From the NCBI GenBank assembly GCA_018105865.1, contig CM030865.1:5105693-5169692 (forward strand): a stretch of 64,000 nt of DNA. Direction: 5' to 3'. Shown in pieces: positions 1 through 24,900 of the stretch (positions are counted from its first letter, which is position 1; the number at the start of each line of letters is the position of its first letter). The notes below the pieces were generated by a model. The model searched no databases. It worked only from the letters and a program-made list of their open reading frames with translations, and had not been told where the DNA came from. A program made the position numbers and the translations under genes. The DNA is from Metaphire vulgaris (taxonomy: Eukaryota > Annelida > Clitellata > Crassiclitellata > Megascolecidae).

Positions 1-860
1 ACAAAATTAGCAGTAACCAGGGTGCGATCTGTGACCGGGTGCAGTAGGGGGGGAATATGTCGAGCTTGGGGGGTATGTAGTTGTTGGGGAAGTGTAGCAG
101 TGGGGATGTAGTGGCGGGGGGATGTAACAGTAGGGGGATGCAGTTGGGCAATGGGGGAGAACCCCCTTGCTCCCATACAAATCGCGCCCTGGCAGTAACT
201 AGCGAAGAGAAGGCTTGTCTTTGTGTAATTCTGATGCATTTTCAACAGCAGTTATGCACTTCTTTTTTGCTAGCGTATGTCAAATGTGATAAAATTGAAA
301 ATCCATGGAGCTTGTTAACATTCGCCGTCTAAGACGAATGTCTTGCCGAATATATCAAAACGTTAGGCGGTGGTGAGAAAGACAAGGGAGGACCCAGGAT
401 ACCGAAAATGTACGCCCCGCGTGCGTAGGGCCCCGTCGGGTAGATCGAGGTCTTCAGTTCGAAGCACGCCGACTATTGAAGGTAACGATAACACGGATGC
501 GGAGTAATGAATAACGTATATTGTAAAGTAGATCCATGTGTCGATAACACAGGTGAACAAAATTTAAACAATGAAATGTGCGACACGCTGTTTATATAGT
601 GCAGCCTGGTTGATATATACCTGGTAACTCTAAGCAGGACATTTTCTAGAAAAAAGGTTTGTAAAAGCAGTTCACATCTGTTTTTTTCGTAAGAAGCATG
701 ACATAGATACTAGTAGAATAACAGTACTTGGTATATTTCTATACAATGTAACCATTTGTTTTAACACTGTAGTTTACGCCCTTCCCAAGCGTTTCCATTG
801 AAAAAATAACCGATTGTAAGTAAAACACACAGTATTGCAGACCACTGCTTTATATGTCCA
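1..860. other. Intergenic sequence 3' of gene A
   Basis: The first 180 bp are G-rich and look like part of a MITE or minisatellite. Bases 187-310 resemble 16745-16830 of unit 2. I see no exon. Confidence 0.4.
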
Positions 861-1206
861 CGCGTTTGAAAAACGGACGAGAAACAATTTGCTCTCGTAC
901 CTTCATTGGTTATCATTATTAACGCTCATTTCAAATTAGAACTTCGCCGTTAAATTTCATTCTTAACAAATCAAGATTTTGACATTGAAAAAGACTAAAC
1001 TGTGGCGACAATAAATATGCTAGACGATTTTATTTTTCAATGCTATGACTGACTGTCATGTTTGACAATTATCATCAAGACTTAATTAACAGTCTTTTTA
1101 AACCAACACATGTGCAAGTGAGTGTCACAACTAAATGTGAATCTTTCACGAAGACAAACAACAGCTATAATATTATTTCATTTTTGGATTATTTTCCATT
1201 TGCAAT

Positions 1207-1473
1207 CAGGCACGTCGGAACGAATTTTTGCCCAGGGGTGCAGTTTTTTTCAAGTTAAAAGTCCTGATCTTGACAAGCAGAAAAAGCCGTCACCTTTGTC
1301 CTGTTTTAAAAGTCCTGACTACCAAAAAGTCATTGTCCTTGTCCCCTTTCTTTATCTTCTTTTTAAAATCATGACAGGAAAAACAGCCTCATCTTCCAGG
1401 GGGTGCGGCTCACCTCCTAATTTTTTCCAGGGGCGCAACCGCACCCCCTGCACCCCCACTTCATACGGGCCTG
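1207..1473. mobile_element. hAT-type MITE, unit-1 specific
   Basis: 267 bp with short inverted ends (CAGGCACGT / ACGGGCCTG) and an 8-bp flanking duplication TTTGCAAT / TTTGTAAT. Inside are TTGACAAGCA and runs of GTGCACC. Unit 2 has homologous flanks on both sides without this insert, so it arrived after the duplication. Confidence 0.7.
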
Positions 1474-1592
1474 TTTGTAATTGTATTTTCTTAGCGTCAA
1501 CATTAGTTATTTTCAAGATTATGTCTTTCAGAATATCTGGATTGTTCCTCTCTTTGACGCAGCCAGTTGGCGGAGAAAGAAGAAAGGAAAAT

Positions 1593-13069
<11,477 letters not shown>

Positions 13070-13127
13070 CTTCGTTTGACACTGCGCTGTTTCCAATAGA
13101 TCGACTGAGAAAGCTCTGTGAGATTTT

Positions 13128-13135
13128 GTATTTAA
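13128..13135 (-). promoter_or_regulatory. TATA-like element upstream of gene A
   Basis: On the minus strand the sequence TTAAATAC lies about 60 bp before the chosen ATG, within GATTAAATACAAAATCTCA. The same string occurs at the equivalent place before gene B. Conservation and distance suggest a core promoter with a very short 5' UTR; this is inference. Confidence 0.4.
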
Positions 13136-14328
13136 TCTAGTTATTATTCGTCAACTCTGAATCTACGTGTATTCTGACTTCAGTGAAGACATAGGCCTAT
13201 CTGCCCGACAGTTTGGACGGGATAGGCTACAGTGGGCGCCGATTCACCTGTTGCACTGTCTAGGCGTCAAGAATAGTTGTCAAGGAGTTGGTTCTAAACA
13301 TGATTTGATATTCGTTCCTGACAATCAACTTGGAAATGAAAATGCCGAAAATCGCCGCTCTGGCTAATATCAGAAACGGACGTAGATTGCGTTGGCAACC
13401 ATTGTGGATGAACTGGTACGGGTGTTGAAAGGAATGCGCTAGTCACTTTCAAAATGATTTCATTTATTTATGGCTGCCTCACATCTCGAGATATTCTAAT
13501 GTGAAAGATATCAATGGCAGCTCACCTATTCTTTTTGACGCTTGCGCATCTTTTGTCTAATGTTCTCCCAAATGTCTGCTTATATGACTGTTTGCATATA
13601 CTACCTACTGTATTTAAATCGCACATCGCCATCTACTGTGCCTCTCGCCGATTATCAGCGGCCGATTATCGGCCTCAAACAATCGTCCGATTGCCGATTA
13701 TTTGTTCATTACTGAGTTGAACATATTGTCATAAGACCAGCTGTAGCTCCTATTGCTGGTACTGTGTTTGAGCTATATTGCAAAATGAGTGAAGTGCTCT
13801 AGATAATTTCTTTATATCAAATATATTTGGTTAGAGTGACTTTGCCACATTCATCAGGGCCAGTAGCCGCATTGCAGTATAAAGGGCAGAATTAGTGAGC
13901 TACCATCTACTCAGTCTAGTTGTTAAAATATCTGTTGTCTGCAAGATAGACAGACTGACAAGACAGACTACCTCGTGCCTCGGTACCTCATCCGGAGGCA
14001 CCACCAGTAATATAATCTTTGAACTTCGGGCGATTAAAGAATGCTGGGCAGCAGCCAAATTCTTGATGGATGACGGATGATCTCCCCTCAAGGCAGTAGC
14101 AGTCACATCATCATCATCATCATCATCATTGTCGTTATTATTATTTTCTTCTTCTTTCTTCTCCATGAGTTTAATTCCCGTTGAAGTCTATTGCAATTTG
14201 AATTTGTCTACTCCATTCGCATATGTCTTGTATTGCAGTCTCAGTGATAAGAAAAGCGCATTTATTCCTCATAGTTAATGGCCGTATACGGCTGCAACCA
14301 CCAGTACCGGTACTAGTTGTCGCCAATC

Positions 14329-14493
14329 CAGTGTTTTATCCAGGCCCGTTAAGGGGAGATTCGCTCTCCAAAAAACCCTCAAACTTCTTCCCCCAAATTT
14401 CAGCACTAACGCAATTTTTTACATTGAGTCGTGTCTCTTGCCCTCCAGCCAAGTCAATTGTCCCCCAAGCCATGGAGTCTGGATGAAACACTG
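14329..14493. mobile_element. hAT-type MITE, CAGTGTTTTATCC family
   Basis: 165 bp with inverted ends CAGTGTTTTATCCAGGCC and GGATGAAACACTG. GCCAATC flanks both sides with a one-base offset. A truncated relative ends at about 28490 (GGATAAAACACTG). Confidence 0.6.
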
Positions 14494-14606
14494 CAGCCAA
14501 TCTCTGTCGGTTATGATTTTTAAGCTTGCTACTCGATCTTAGAAATCAGACAAAGTGGTCGATGGGAAGAAGAGGAGACATGATATGCTGCAGAGGTATC
14601 CTAACT

Positions 14607-14641
<35 letters not shown>

Positions 14642-14769
14642 CCTCTGGGTACAGCAAAGTTAGTGCACTAAAAATTACACAACCACCTTCCACTCAAAGT
14701 TTTACTTTCGCTTTTACTTGTTTCTGCTGCGCTGCTTTCGTAATAATTTTTATAATTACAAATAGCAAC

Positions 14770-14890
14770 ATAAATGGTTGTGCAGTAATCGACCGATTAT
14801 CGTACGATTCCGATTATTTAAAGCCGATACCGATTAATCGGTCGCTGAGCCGAGAATCGGCCGATACCGATTATCGGTGCGCCTCTAGTT
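14770..14890. mobile_element. CCGATTATCGG-type hAT terminal region
   Basis: Repeated CCGATTATCGG, CGATACCGATTAATCGG and the end GGTGCGCCTCTAG are typical of a widespread hAT end. A second, inward-facing fragment lies at 13637-13700. Together they bound the block found only in unit 1. Confidence 0.5.
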
Positions 14891-15436
14891 AATGCGCTGA
14901 AACCAGCGGCTACATAAAATATGAGACATTCTTTTATTACAGTTCTATTCTTCGACATGCTGACCATAATCAGATCCTGACGTCAAAGCGAGAGGGTCAG
15001 GTCACAGGTGAAGGGGATATTGCCTTCCATGGTTGTAATTGTTGTTACTACCTGTACGCGAGTTTAACGTGAAAACCAAGAAATCCTATCGATTATTTTG
15101 CTATGTCGGAGCCGATATAGAATTCGTGTGATTTGGACAAGTTGGCATTTATATTTGAAAACTTTCAAGTTATCGCTATTTTTAATGATGTTTAGCCATG
15201 AGCGTCAGCTGCAAATTTTTCAAATGGAAAATAATTTTTATAAAGACCGCGGTGAAACAAGTTGTGTCAAACATAAAATGACTTAATAATATTTATCAAA
15301 CGCCATACTAACGAGAAATACCCTGACACGCAAATTCGAACAGCTCATCCGCGGCACTCTTACATAGTGTAATCAACACCAGCTAACTTCTTTAGTACAC
15401 TTTCAAATCGTAAAAACAAAGTGATCCTGAAGTTTC

Positions 15437-15556
<120 letters not shown>

Positions 15557-15883
15557 TTTTAAGTGGTTTAGGAGGCTAAGCAAGCCTTTGTGAAAACCAG
15601 TGATATCGTTGATAATATTATAATAAGGGACAGATAATGTGGAAGCAGTGGATTTGGCAGGCAGTTTTGCCAAGGCAGACATATTGCAACCGCATTCAAC
15701 CCACTTAGTGTATCTTATTTATTGAGATACTAGCGATGGCAGTGAATGCGAAATGATTCAACGTTATGGACGCAGACATTTACCGTAATAAGGTTTCTTC
15801 AATACTGAAGTTATGTCCGTGAGACGGTGAGACCAGAATTTAATCGGAAATGTAAAAAATCGATCTGTCTTGTTGGATACGAC

Positions 15884-16061
15884 CAGTGGCGGCTCTAGGA
15901 TTTGGCAAGTGGGGGGGGCGTTGGGGTGGCAACTTCTAATCATGGGGCCAACCATTTGTTGTTTAATGTATGTAGCATTAAGTATAGGGTCCCAACTGGG
16001 GGGCCACTGGGGGGCCAGGCACTCAATAGGGGGCACGGGCCCCCCTGCCCCACCCCGGTGG
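15884..16061. mobile_element. Truncated CAGTGGCGGCTC-family MITE
   Basis: Same body as the 185-bp family (GGTGGCAACTTCTAATCATG, TTAAGTATAGGGTCCCAACT) but the right end stops at CCCCGGTGG without GAGCCGCCACTG. Confidence 0.75.
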
Positions 16062-16980
16062 TCGTATGATACAAGGGATTTACGATTCGACTGGTTATCG
16101 ATCACCGATTAATGCACGACATTTTATATTGTTAACCATATTCTTTGACTGTATCATTGTTATTATTTACGATCATCACAGCATTGATAATGCCAGTCAG
16201 TATTTTAAAAATATAAAATGAAATTTTATTCTTAGTCTGATTTTGAGTTTTGAAGCAGTGAGTATTTAAACCTATCTCTACAAGAAGATCTCGACAATTG
16301 CAGGTTGTCACCGATTGTGTTATAATTATTGCGTTGAGTGTGATTGAGAGTTAGGCCACTGCAAAGGCAGTGTTGGGTTCACGTCTGAGATTTTCTGACA
16401 GCGTTTGGCATAATCCTCATGACAACGAGTTTCCAGAGGTTGAAGAACAGGAGCCATGATGAATCAAATTATCATCAAACGCAGGCCTGAGAAGGGGTGC
16501 AGCCGGTACATTGTTCCGGGGCCCGTGGAGCTCGAAGGGGAAAAAGGTAATCTTCGTCATGAACACGGGACCCCGGCGAATGTCTGTGTCTCTAAAACGT
16601 TAATTCTGCTCCCGTTTCTTATGCCTAAGCAACGCAACAATGCAACTTATACCTTATAGAACGTTAATGGCAGTCACTGTGTCTAGAAAATAAAGGCATA
16701 GTTATTAGTTAACCGTCAGAAACTATACTACTTCAATAATTAGCAGTAACTCTAGCGAAGACAATGCTGGTTCTTTATGTATAGTTTCGATGTATTTTCT
16801 GCAGTTCTTATGTACGTATCTCTGCTGGCGGCCAGTCTATGTAAGATATTGTTGATAATATTGAAAACACACAAAGCTTATGAACAGCGTCCACTGTATT
16901 CCATTGCCGACTTAGCCAAACGTCATGCTATTTTGGTGATTTTGTGTTCCTAAAACGTTAATTCTGCTCCCGTTTCTAAA
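16062..16980. other. Spacer between the two duplication units
   Basis: No coding feature seen. A 27-bp string starting CTAAAACGTTAATTCTGCTC occurs at about 16592 and again at about 16952. Bases 16735-16830 resemble the start of the window. Confidence 0.4.
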
Positions 16981-17108
16981 AATTCAATGGCGTTTGAAAA
17001 GCATATGAGACGGAATTTGGTCTCGCTGATTATTAACGCACATTTTAAAATTAACTTCTCCGTTGTATTTAATTCTTAACAGCCCCGATATTGCAACGCT
17101 GTTCAAAG

Positions 17109-17169
17109 ACTGTTGTTGTTGTTGTTGTTGCTGTTGCTGTTGCTGCTGTTGCTGTAGCTCCAGTTGTTG

Positions 17170-17205
<36 letters not shown>

Positions 17206-17264
17206 TAGCTCCAGTTGTTGCTGTTGCTCCGGGTGTTGCTGTTGTTCCGGTTGTTGATGTTGCA
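17109..17264. repeat. (TTG/CTG)n interrupted microsatellite
   Basis: Mixed TTG/CTG/GCT triplets with two copies of TGTAGCTCCAGTTGTTG. It gives long low-complexity frames on both strands (Gln, Ala, Cys, Ser/Asn). Nothing else supports a coding role. Confidence 0.85.
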
Positions 17265-17798
17265 ACACAGAGAAGGTTGATTTGCAAAAGAACTTGTCAG
17301 AGTGACACTAAATCTCTGGCACAATCAAAGAACTGCAACGGAGAAACTTTTACTGCAGAGTTTGGCAAGAAGCCCAGAAAGAAAGCTAAATAACTAATTT
17401 TACTAGATTGGGCAACATTAAATAGGTCTACTCCGACATTCGGACATTAGAAAATTTAGAATAAACTGGGACGAAAAGAAATGGAATAGAGGTTTTTTAA
17501 ATTTTCAATGTGATGATTGGCAAAGCAATAATTAATGAACAATCTCTCTAGCAAAACCTAATGTGCAAGTGAATGCCACGACTAAACGTGAGTCTTTCGC
17601 TGAAAGAAACTGATAGAAATATTATTGAAATAATGAATTATTTTTCCTTATGCAATATTATAAGTTCCTAGTTATATTGCATAAGTTCCTAGTTCAATAT
17701 AAGTAACGGTATCCTGCGTTATTTTAAAGATTTTGTCTTTCAGAACATCTGGATTGTTTTCTTTCTTTCGCGCAACCAGCTGCGGATAAAGGAAATCT

Positions 17799-18049
17799 CT
17801 ACACACGCGCAATTTTCATTTCGGTGAACTTCAGTGAATAGTAGTGTCCTCGAAATGCATTCCATTCGACGCCATCGGCCCACGATGAATGATCTCCACG
17901 CAGATAAAGACCGTTGAGATTTGACTGATGGCAGTCCATATACCACCAGGCGCCATGAAATGTCTGAGCGCAGTTGTCGTTTGGCTTCATGTCGTGATCC
18001 GCATCTTTTGTTGTGAACTGAAATCCATTGTGCTGAGAGAAACTGTCTC
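17799..18049 (-). CDS. Gene B exon 6: fibrinogen C-terminus and stop
   Basis: 251 nt from an ACGCAG acceptor to TAG at 17799-17801. It has GDSFSQHNG, the calcium-site-like KDADHD, a cysteine pair around [22 protein letters not shown] and EMKIARV. The open frame upstream to 18068 reads through the intron and is not coding. Confidence 0.93.
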
Positions 18050-21000
18050 CTGCGTTACAAAAACCCACATTAGGTTTATTCCGTAAATACTATACGCACA
18101 TTGTCCTAGATCGTTTCTCTTAAAAAGTAGGCCTATCCGCAGAATTCCCGTTGATCTAAGAACTTCTTCTCATTTCTCGGAGTAACCATAGAATCCTGCA
18201 AATGTGACAACCAGTGAGGAGAAAGACAGAATTTGTTTTGTCATGATCATCCATTTAAAAGGTGACCTATAAAGGCTAACAGCAGCAGATCGCGGGGCGC
18301 ACTTCCTAAACCAACGATTGACTGAGTTATAATTACAACTAGGTGTTTACCCGTCAAAAATGACGGGGGACATTGGCTGTTTTACCACCCGATTTTGCGC
18401 AAATGCGACAGCATTTTATGACGGGGGAGATTGGCTGTTTTACCACCCGATTTTGCGCAAATGCAACAGCATTTTATGACGGGGGAGATTGCCTGTTTTA
18501 CCACCCGATTTTGCGCTAATGCAATAGCATTTTGCGCAATTAGTTCTCCTTCACTCGCCGCCTTTTCCTTCAACCGAGTTAACGCACATTCGCATGAATT
18601 TTCTGAAACTTGATAGTCAAGGTAAGTGTAATGATTTGGCAGTGTCGAACGACATGCAGTGCTTGATTCTCTTGTTTGCTGTGCTGCTTTTGCACGCCGA
18701 GCAACAGCCTGCTACTCATTCTCACTTGATTGTCGCAAACCTCGTGAACGCTGGACTTTTTTGTTTTGCACGGACGGTTAGAAAGAGGAATAAAAAGGCT
18801 AAACAATGGTGCAAACCTCATCTTCTTAGCTCTTATATAGCCTGAGATATAGCAAATTCAAAAAAGTAGGAAACTAAAATTAAAATATTTAATGGAACAG
18901 AAATCGATTTAGGAATTCAGTCATGATCCAGCAATAGCATCAATGGGAATGGACATAATGCCTTCGCTGGATCATGTAATTTTGATCAGAATTTTCAGAA
19001 TTCAAAACTTTCGCGAAATTCACCGATAATAATTATGTTCAAACATTGGGGTCATCGGGTTGGAATTGATAGATCTTTACCAAATGTCAACCGATTTTCA
19101 AACTTTTAGGTTTATTTTGTTCCTCTGACATCCCTTTATAACTTTGCCGCTGACCAAAGTGGGGTTACCGCTGAAAATATTTTGCTAGGGGGCTATAAAA
19201 ATATTTTGGGGGAGAGGGTGATATTTTAGGCCGTAAAGTGAACTCTACCCCAACTTTTTTGTTTTGCACGGACGGTTAGAAAGAGGAATAAACGGTCTAA
19301 ACAATGGTGCAAACCTCATCTTTTTAGCTCCTATATAGCCTGAGATATAGCAAATTTAAAACGTTACAGCAATCATTTCTGAAGAACGCTTTTCCAAAAA
19401 TTAAATCCCCAGTATGGTGACGCGTCTGAAAATTTAATCCCCAATTGAGGGGTTAAATTTTAAAAATAGGGTTTGAGGTTAGGAAGGAGTAAATATATAT
19501 AATAACGGGGGCAGGGCATTGGGAGAGGGAAGGGAGATTTGGGAGGAGGAACGTGGGTTGTACGGGTTTTCGGAGCAGCGTTGTGTAGAATTTGGAACGG
19601 GGTTTGTGGCCGTAGGTTTGGGAACGGGATTTGGGGCCGGTGGGGTAGGGCGGGAGCAGTGATGGTTTGGGGCCAGGGCGATTGGGAAAGGGATGGTGAG
19701 AGGGAATGGGGAGAGGGGAAAAGGGATGGGGAGAGGGGGAAGAGGAACGGGGTTTGGGGCCGGGGCCGGAATGGGTTGGGTCCTGGGGCGATTGGGAGGG
19801 GATGGGGAGGGAAAGGGTCAGGGAGAGGGAAGGGGAACGGGGTTTTGGGGCCGGGGCCGGGGCCAGGGCCGGAATGGGTTGGGGTCAGGGCGATTGGGAG
19901 AGGGATGGGGAGAGGGATGGGGAGAGGGAAAGAGATGGGGAGAAGGAAAGGGAACGGGGGTTTGGGGCCGGAATTGGTTGGGGTCAGGACGATTGGAAGA
20001 GAGATGGGAGAGGGAAGGGGATGGGGAAAGGGAAGGGGAAAGGGTTTGGGGCCGGGGCGGGAATGGGTTGGGGCCTGGGCGATTGGGAGAGGGATTGGGG
20101 TGACGGAAGGGGGACGGGGGTTTAAGCTGCAATTAAGACGCTTCGTTAAACGCTCCGTTTTGATTAAACAATATTTGGTTGTCAATGACAACAGCGTCTT
20201 GCAATACCCTCCGTGTTGCGGACGGACAGACGGACAGACATCGAGAATTATATAATAAGATATCACTTGCACCAGTGGTTCTCAAACTTTCTCAACCTAA
20301 GAACCCGTTTTAAAAGCCGTTAACCCCTCACTGTACAAAATTTTACTGCTAGATTCTGAAGATGATTGAATTACACTTTAGACCAGGGCTATTCAACTGG
20401 CGGCCCGCGGACCAGATCCGGCCTGCCAGGGGTGTGAAATGGCCCGCAAAGTTACTAAAACGATCAATAACTTTTTCTAACACATCCAAAATATTTTTAA
20501 ATGTCTTGTTTTCAACTTGCACCTGGCCCTCGAGCACCAATCATACAAAATTTTTGGTCCTTCATGAAATTTAGTTGAATACCCTTGCTTTAGACTGTTC
20601 TAACTTTCTTTAGCTGAAGCGGAAATGTGTCTAATCGAACGTAGTCCAAAGTCTAATTTAAACGGTACGGAAGATAGTAACAAGGAAATTAGGAAATTGA
20701 CAGAAATGGCGAACATTATGTATGAACGTGGTACTTGCCTCTGGAAATGTGCGTCATTATTCAATGCAATACCAAAAAAACAGAAGTAACAGAATATGGA
20801 GTTCACAGAACAATAAGTCGTATAAGTCATATAACGAAGATAGTTCTAAGATTACTGCTCGAAAGAGCAAGGAGCAAGACTAGAAATGCAATAGCAGAGG
20901 AACAATATGGTTTCAAGAAAGACTGTGGCTGTTGTTGGAGGCTCGGGGCGCAATGTAGCAAAACAAACGAGATTTCGGTTGATTTTGTATCAAATTATAT

Positions 21001-21854
21001 TTATTTCAACATAGCAGTCCAAACATCAAAACGGAAGAGCTCCATAGTCAAAACCAAAGACTCCGCATCTAGATACAAAGTAAGTAAGCAGATCAAACCC
21101 ATGACACTCTAAAAGCAATATAGAGATGCTTTAAACAGCAAATAAGAAATTTAGTTGAGGTTTGGTCAACAATTGGACCTCTACATCAATCAATAATATT
21201 CTCAATTTATAATCGTGCTCATGTCGTAAAAATTGTGCGCGGTGGCGACGAAAAAGAGTCGTCTATTCTAAAGCAGAGATAGTGGACAGATTAGGCATCA
21301 AGTTTTCAACCATTCTCATGTCTGGAAAGTTTACCTGCAGTTCCTCTGTATCCAGAAACGTTCAGTGTGTAGTAATCAGCCGATGAAGCTATTTTGAAGG
21401 TCGAATACTCTGCATAGCGTTGCTGTCCATCGAAATCCTCGAGTTCAATGCGCAGTTTGTAATCGAAGGAATTCGTCAGGGCGTACAAGTCTTCAAGTCC
21501 TGAAACAGTCAATTCTATATTATTAAAGGCAAAGTACAAAGATTCTGTTTTAGAATCTATTATGAAAGAAGACTGAAATGAGAAACGGAAGTTCACTTCT
21601 TTTACGGACATTTCAGTGGATAATACTAATAATAACGATAATAATCAAGGCTTTTCAGTGAGAACGCATAGGAACGGCGTTCCCACGCCTTTTTTGCCAG
21701 ATTGTATATATAATTATGGATATGTAAGAATGCGTTTGGGAACATACAGGTACGGCGTTCCCACACCTGTTTTTGTTGATGAGTAAAAATTGACGAGTTC
21801 CCAAGCCTTTTTTCCGAGAAAAACACTGATAATAATAATTAATAATTATAGTTG

Positions 21855-21944
<90 letters not shown>

Positions 21945-24900
21945 TGATTTAAAGTGGTTTAGGAGGCTAAAGTAAACCTATGTGAAAACCACTGATGTAA
22001 CTATCTGCATTCAATTGCCTAGTTTATCGAAATAGCCTTTGAATCCGTTTACTGTTTCAACTGTCACTCCCACCTCGTCCACACTGTTCTATTTGTCCAC
22101 AACCCTTGCACTAAAGAAATTTTTCTTTCTCGTACCCACCCTCTGCTATCATGTTAGTTTATCAGATGCTAACTACAGCTCAATTGCTTGTATTAACTTA
22201 ACGAAAAATATGAATTTAGAAGTTCTGCAGTCGAGTTGTCATTTGACATAATTGCAGTTGCAATTGTTTTACGTACATTGAGAAATATTGCAGCAATGGT
22301 CCTAGCTTCAGGGGACAATTAGATGTCTGAAAAATCTGATAAGATGGAATACTTAATTACTTTATAGGGAAACTATTAAAGCATTCGTACGCTCATGTAG
22401 TACTATTGTAAGCGTCAGCAACAGTTGAATCGCATTGCAATGCGTAAAATCGTTTGATTCGGATAAAATTGACATAACGGAACTGTTGGCCATAAAAGAA
22501 TCAGCGCCAGTAGCCTCTAGCACAGTAATCTCAAACTTTTTATGATGTCTTAGAAAGTTAGGCCTATGTGATGACTCGCGGCTCTTATAAAATCTAAAAT
22601 TTGAATTACTGTAACTGCAGTTAACATATAGGCTAGGCTATCAATTAACATATAGACTATCAATTAACATATAGACTATCAATTAACACAGGCCTATAGG
22701 CTATCAATTAACATATAGGCTATCAATTAACATATAGGCTACTAATTAACATATAGGCTATCAATTAACATATAGGCTGTCAATTGACATATAGGCTATC
22801 AAATAACATATAGGCTGCTTGTTTTTGACAATCAATTATTTAATCAGAAAATTGCAAATCTTATTTATCGATTTTAACTTCTACTGGAATCGACACTCTT
22901 AGAATCACCAGTGTGTTAAACTGTGTTTTATGTTCTGAGGTGTTGGCGAACCCAGTTTGAGAACCGCTGCTCTAGCATTTGCAGTACGAATAAATAACTA
23001 TGTGAACTTTCTTAGCCAGACAGGCCAGGTCTATGTTAATTGATAGTCTATATGTTAATTGATAGCCTCTATATGTTAATTGATAGCCTAGCCTATATGT
23101 TAACTGCAGCTAATTCAAATTTTAAATTTTATAAGGTACGCGAGTCATCACACAGCCATTTGTCTCGGGTCTGTTACCAAATACATGCATTGATCGACCG
23201 TTTGTATTTAAAACCAACTCTGGTTATTTTATGTGGTGCGTTTTAGGAAGCTTCCGTAATGTCAGTGTTTAATCTAGGCCGTTTCCGGGGGGAAAATTGC
23301 CCTTTCCCACCCCCGGAAATTTCAAATATTATTCCCCCCGGAAATTTTGGAATACTACATGGACTAACAGCGGCCCATAGCAGAATTCCCCCGGCTTTGT
23401 CAGTTCCCCCGACTTTTTTTCAGTTCCCCTGGAGTCCAGGAGTCTAGATTAAACACTGCGTAATGTCTGTCTAAAATTTCTAAATCGTAATAATTAAGAT
23501 CACATTCCACTCTGAGTGGACATTCGCATCTTGCTGAATTCCACGGTACAGTAGCTGTTACGTTTACTAATTGAACGTAATTTTAAAAATTATTCTATAC
23601 CATTAGTTGTCAAATTTCAATTTCTTTATGTTCATCGTTCGCGTCTAGATAATAATTATTGTTCGTAGATGTTCACAGTCTTAAGTCAACCGAACACATT
23701 GAGAAGCTGTAACTGACCGAGCCAGAATTCACCGAGTGAATTTCCGAAGCCATCGACGTACTCTTCCCAGGTTCGATAGAAATCCTCGCTTCCATTCACG
23801 CGTCTTTGAAACACCTAAAAAGAGAAATTCGACTCTGATGATTGGAAACGATTAAAATTTCATCATTCACTACACGGTATCGAATCTAATCTACATGGGC
23901 TGGGAAATGGCAGAATGGTAACATGCTAGTCAGGTACGCTGACGGACACGGGATCTGATCCTGCGGTCGACTCAGCCTTCATTCGGTATATGGCGGTCAG
24001 TGGTGGGCAACTAGTTAACTAATTAGTTACTAACTAAAGGTTAAACTATTTTTTAGTTATCTTCATAGTTTAATTAAATATAAATAGTTTAGTTAGAATG
24101 CTAGTTTAACTGAAAACTTTTAGCTAATAACTAAATAGTTTAACTAAAACTTTTTAGTTGGTGTCCCGAATTCTCAATAACAGTCCCTTTCAATTTATTT
24201 TTTTCTGGGTAACTTTTTCCAAACAAACTTGACAAACTTGTGTTCCTGCAGTCTAGACTAAGACCTAAATATTAAATTAAGAATAATTAATGATTTCAAT
24301 GGTTCATTGACTGATATTTTCATGTTGCCAGCATCGTCTATTTTCATGAACACATAATTGATACCTAGGAAATAGTTGTAAAATTAGTTGCAAAAAGTTT
24401 AACTATATTTTTTAGTTTAGTTAACTATTTTAGAAAGTTAGTTTGCAAGTAAAAGTTTAACTACTTATTTCTAGTTTAAATTTAGGTATAGTTTAACTAA
24501 TGTTTTTAGTTAGTTGCCCATCACTGATGGCGGTGGTAACTGAGTAGCAATTTTACCGCGAAGTAAACAGGCGTATTACACGAGAACACTGGCCCCGTAT
24601 CGTGTAACTTGAGCCAGTTGCGTGGCAGAGAGCCTTGAAACGGAGATCAGCGCCGCCCTATGAGCCTTGAGACTTCGTGAAAGTCTTTACTTACTTAGTG
24701 AATCTAATGCAGCTTCCTTGCCTTCAGCATATTGAATGACATCGAGTTCAATGACGATTTTGCGCATTTTCTGTCCAGTGCACAGAGCAGTAATACGAAA
24801 ACTCTTCAATATTTTTAAAATTTGTTTATTTAATTTAAAATTTTTTGGTTTGTTTTTATTTCTTCTTCGTCATACATTACATACAGTAAATATTATATAA

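Noticed and set aside
13640..13700. Separate complete hAT element at CCGATTATCGG
   Set aside because: Only one end is present here; the matching end is about 1.2 kb away and no target duplication could be fixed.
17063..17393. Poly-Gln, poly-Cys and poly-Ala frames
   Set aside because: All come from one TTG/CTG microsatellite; no flanking conserved protein.
19460..20272. Long proline-rich (minus) and glycine/arginine-rich (plus) open frames
   Set aside because: They follow from the G-rich minisatellite, exist in several frames at once and lack domains or splice support.
22620..22820. CRISPR-like array
   Set aside because: Units abut with no unique spacers, and the DNA is animal; it is a tandem repeat in a MITE.
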